A stretch of 7,146 nt of DNA from Lachnospiraceae bacterium. GTDB taxonomy: Bacteria; Bacillota; Clostridia; Lachnospirales; Lachnospiraceae. The stretch lies in the NCBI GenBank assembly GCA_003447895.1, contig DLYC01000286.1:1-7146 (forward strand), given 5' to 3'. The notes beneath the pieces are model-generated. The model had not been told where the DNA came from. It did no database searches and saw only the letters and a program-made list of their open reading frames with translations. Positions 5,995 to 7,146 of this stretch are shown here, piece after piece (within the stretch, counting starts at the first letter, position 1; each line of letters begins with the position of its first letter). The position numbers were made by a program, and so were the translations under genes.

Positions 5995-7146
5995 ATGGGC
6001 AATAACAAATCAAAAGTCTGGCGAGGCCTGACAGCCACCGGCGCTATGCTTCTGGCTGCTTCAGTAACTGCTTCGACGATCGTGACGGCGCACCGCACCG
6101 ACATCGACAAGATGATCGGAACACAGAGCACCCAGATCGTCAACGAGACAAATGCTTCTCCGGAAGAACTGTACACGTATTCTTCCGACTACTCCAGCAC
6201 GACTGAATTAGTACAGGCCATGCAGGATATCGGAACCAGAATGAGCCAGGAAGGCAGCGTTCTGCTCAAGAACAACAACGCGGCGCTTCCCCTGAGCGCG
6301 GAAGAGATCGGCAAGGTATCCCTTCTGGGATTCCAAAGCTATTTCCCCAACAAGGGCGCGATCCTGGGCCCTACAGCGGCAGAGAACAAAGGAACGGAAG
6401 CCGATACGGTTGACCTTGTCGGCGCTCTGGAAGCAAGAGGCTTCACGCTCAACGCGACCCTGAAAGATATGTACAACAGCGACGCGCTCAAGAGCATCTT
6501 CAAGTCGGAAGTAGCCACCTGGACGGGCACTGCGGAGTACCTGAACCTGACAGCACCCTCGGTCGGCGGCGTCTACAAGGACAAAGAGCCTTCCGTCGCA
6601 GAGCTGGACAGCGCGAACGCGGGCTGGAGAGACAGCCTGAACGCGAGCAATGTGATGATCATCACGATCGGCCGCGCAGGTTCCGAGAACGCGGACTACA
6701 CACCCGGTGAAGCCGGCGTAGATCCCGCCGACGGCCTCAACCAGACCGATCCGCTGGGACTGTCCGACGATGAGAGAAACCTCATTGCGGCAGCAGTAGA
6801 GGCCAAGGCCGCAAACGGCGGCAAGGTCATCATCCTGCTCAATAACGGCAACCCTATGGAGATCCAGGAGATCGCCGACAATGACGGCGTAGACGCGATC
6901 CTCCAGGTAGGCACACCCGGAAGCTATGGCTTCTACGGCGTGGCAGATATCCTGAGCGGCGCAGCTAACCCCTCCGGTCACCTGACCGACACTTATGCCG
7001 TAAAGAACTCTCTGAGCCCTGCGGCCCAGAACTACGGCGACCTGCAGTGGACCAACGCAAATCCGGCCATCTCCATGAACGACGCGATCGTGGAGGCGGA
7101 GAGCATCTACACAGGCTACAAGTACTATGAGACCCGCTATGCGGAC
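5995..7146 (+). CDS. Secreted glycoside hydrolase family 3 protein with permuted domain order, N-terminal part
   Basis: The first 384 residues of a probable beta-glycosidase are present, and no stop is reached before the window ends. Residues about 11-32 are a hydrophobic signal peptide or anchor after a basic start (K-S-K-V-W-R), with a possible cleavage after T-I-V-T-A. The GH3 C-terminal-type domain (PF01915) follows directly: E-G-S-V-L-L-K-N-N-N-A-A-L-P-L (86-100), G-R-A-G-S-E (226-231), L-S-D-D-E-R-N-L-I (256-264), V-I-I-L-L-N-N-G-N-P-M-E (278-289), N-P-S-G-H-L-T-D-T-Y (325-334) and S-I-Y-T-G-Y-K-Y-Y-E-T-R-Y (370-382). In classic GH3 enzymes this domain comes second. Coming first, it marks the permuted type seen in Clostridia and Bifidobacteria, where the Fn3-like part and the (beta/alpha)8 domain with the nucleophile Asp follow. 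Those parts lie outside the window, so specificity and catalytic competence are open. ATG at 5995 follows GGGAGG (5984-5989) at a 5-nt spacing. Confidence 0.93.
   Translation, partial: MGNNKSKVWRGLTATGAMLLAASVTASTIVTAHRTDIDKMIGTQSTQIVNETNASPEELYTYSSDYSSTTELVQAMQDIGTRMSQEGSVLLKNNNAALPLSAEEIGKVSLLGFQSYFPNKGAILGPTAAENKGTEADTVDLVGALEARGFTLNATLKDMYNSDALKSIFKSEVATWTGTAEYLNLTAPSVGGVYKDKEPSVAELDSANAGWRDSLNASNVMIITIGRAGSENADYTPGEAGVDPADGLNQTDPLGLSDDERNLIAAAVEAKAANGGKVIILLNNGNPMEIQEIADNDGVDAILQVGTPGSYGFYGVADILSGAANPSGHLTDTYAVKNSLSPAAQNYGDLQWTNANPAISMNDAIVEAESIYTGYKYYETRYAD

Noticed and set aside
6208..6981. 257-codon open frame on the - strand opposite the GH3 gene
   Set aside because: The + strand frame carries multiple GH3 motifs and a ribosome site. 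The antisense product looks like a codon-bias artefact.

Overview
The window looks like part of the chromosome of a GC-rich, Gram-positive-type gut or rumen Clostridium relative (Bacillota, probably Lachnospiraceae or near it). The grounds are the families present: a GPH sugar symporter, BspA-type (LRR_5) leucine-rich repeats, an InlB B-type repeat in a lipoprotein, an AlgI-like MBOAT with SGNH partners, and a domain-permuted GH3 glycosidase. Strong AGGAGG-type ribosome binding sites agree. The taxonomic call is inference from family distribution, not from a marker gene.

Layout. (1) Bases 1-623, + strand: the C-terminal part of a GPH-family (MFS_2) sugar:cation symporter whose start lies upstream. 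(2) Bases 624-769: a convergent intergenic region with a strong, probably bidirectional, intrinsic terminator at 668-723. (3) Bases 770-5802, - strand: a compact four-gene operon transcribed leftward. In transcription order it encodes a lipoprotein with InlB-type repeat, LRR_5 and SGNH domains (5802-3871), a 63-residue two-helix membrane protein (3881-3690), an MBOAT O-acyltransferase (3693-2128) and an SGNH protein with a C-terminal LRR_5 domain (2116-770). Junctions are 11-nt and 4-nt overlaps and an 11-nt gap. (4) Bases 5803-5994: a 192-bp divergent promoter region. (5) Bases 5995-7146, + strand: the first 384 codons of a secreted, domain-permuted GH3 glycoside hydrolase that runs off the window.

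How the genes work together. The central operon reads as an envelope-polymer O-acylation system. The MBOAT ends in F-I-Y-F-R-F, matching the C-terminal FxYxxF 'acyl shuttle' described for DltX and for MBOATs that carry the motif themselves. An acyl group would pass from a cytoplasmic donor to this tyrosine, then to the serine of an extracytoplasmic SGNH transferase, then to a glycan. Two SGNH proteins are encoded for one MBOAT. They are clear paralogs, share an N-E-Y-G-D motif, and carry their LRR_5 module on opposite sides of the SGNH core. The polymer and the acyl group cannot be read from the sequence. The flanking transporter and glycosidase belong to carbohydrate scavenging, and no direct link to the acylation operon is shown.

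No RNA genes, insertion sequences, CRISPR arrays or phage genes were seen. No gene-free stretch exceeds 300 bases.
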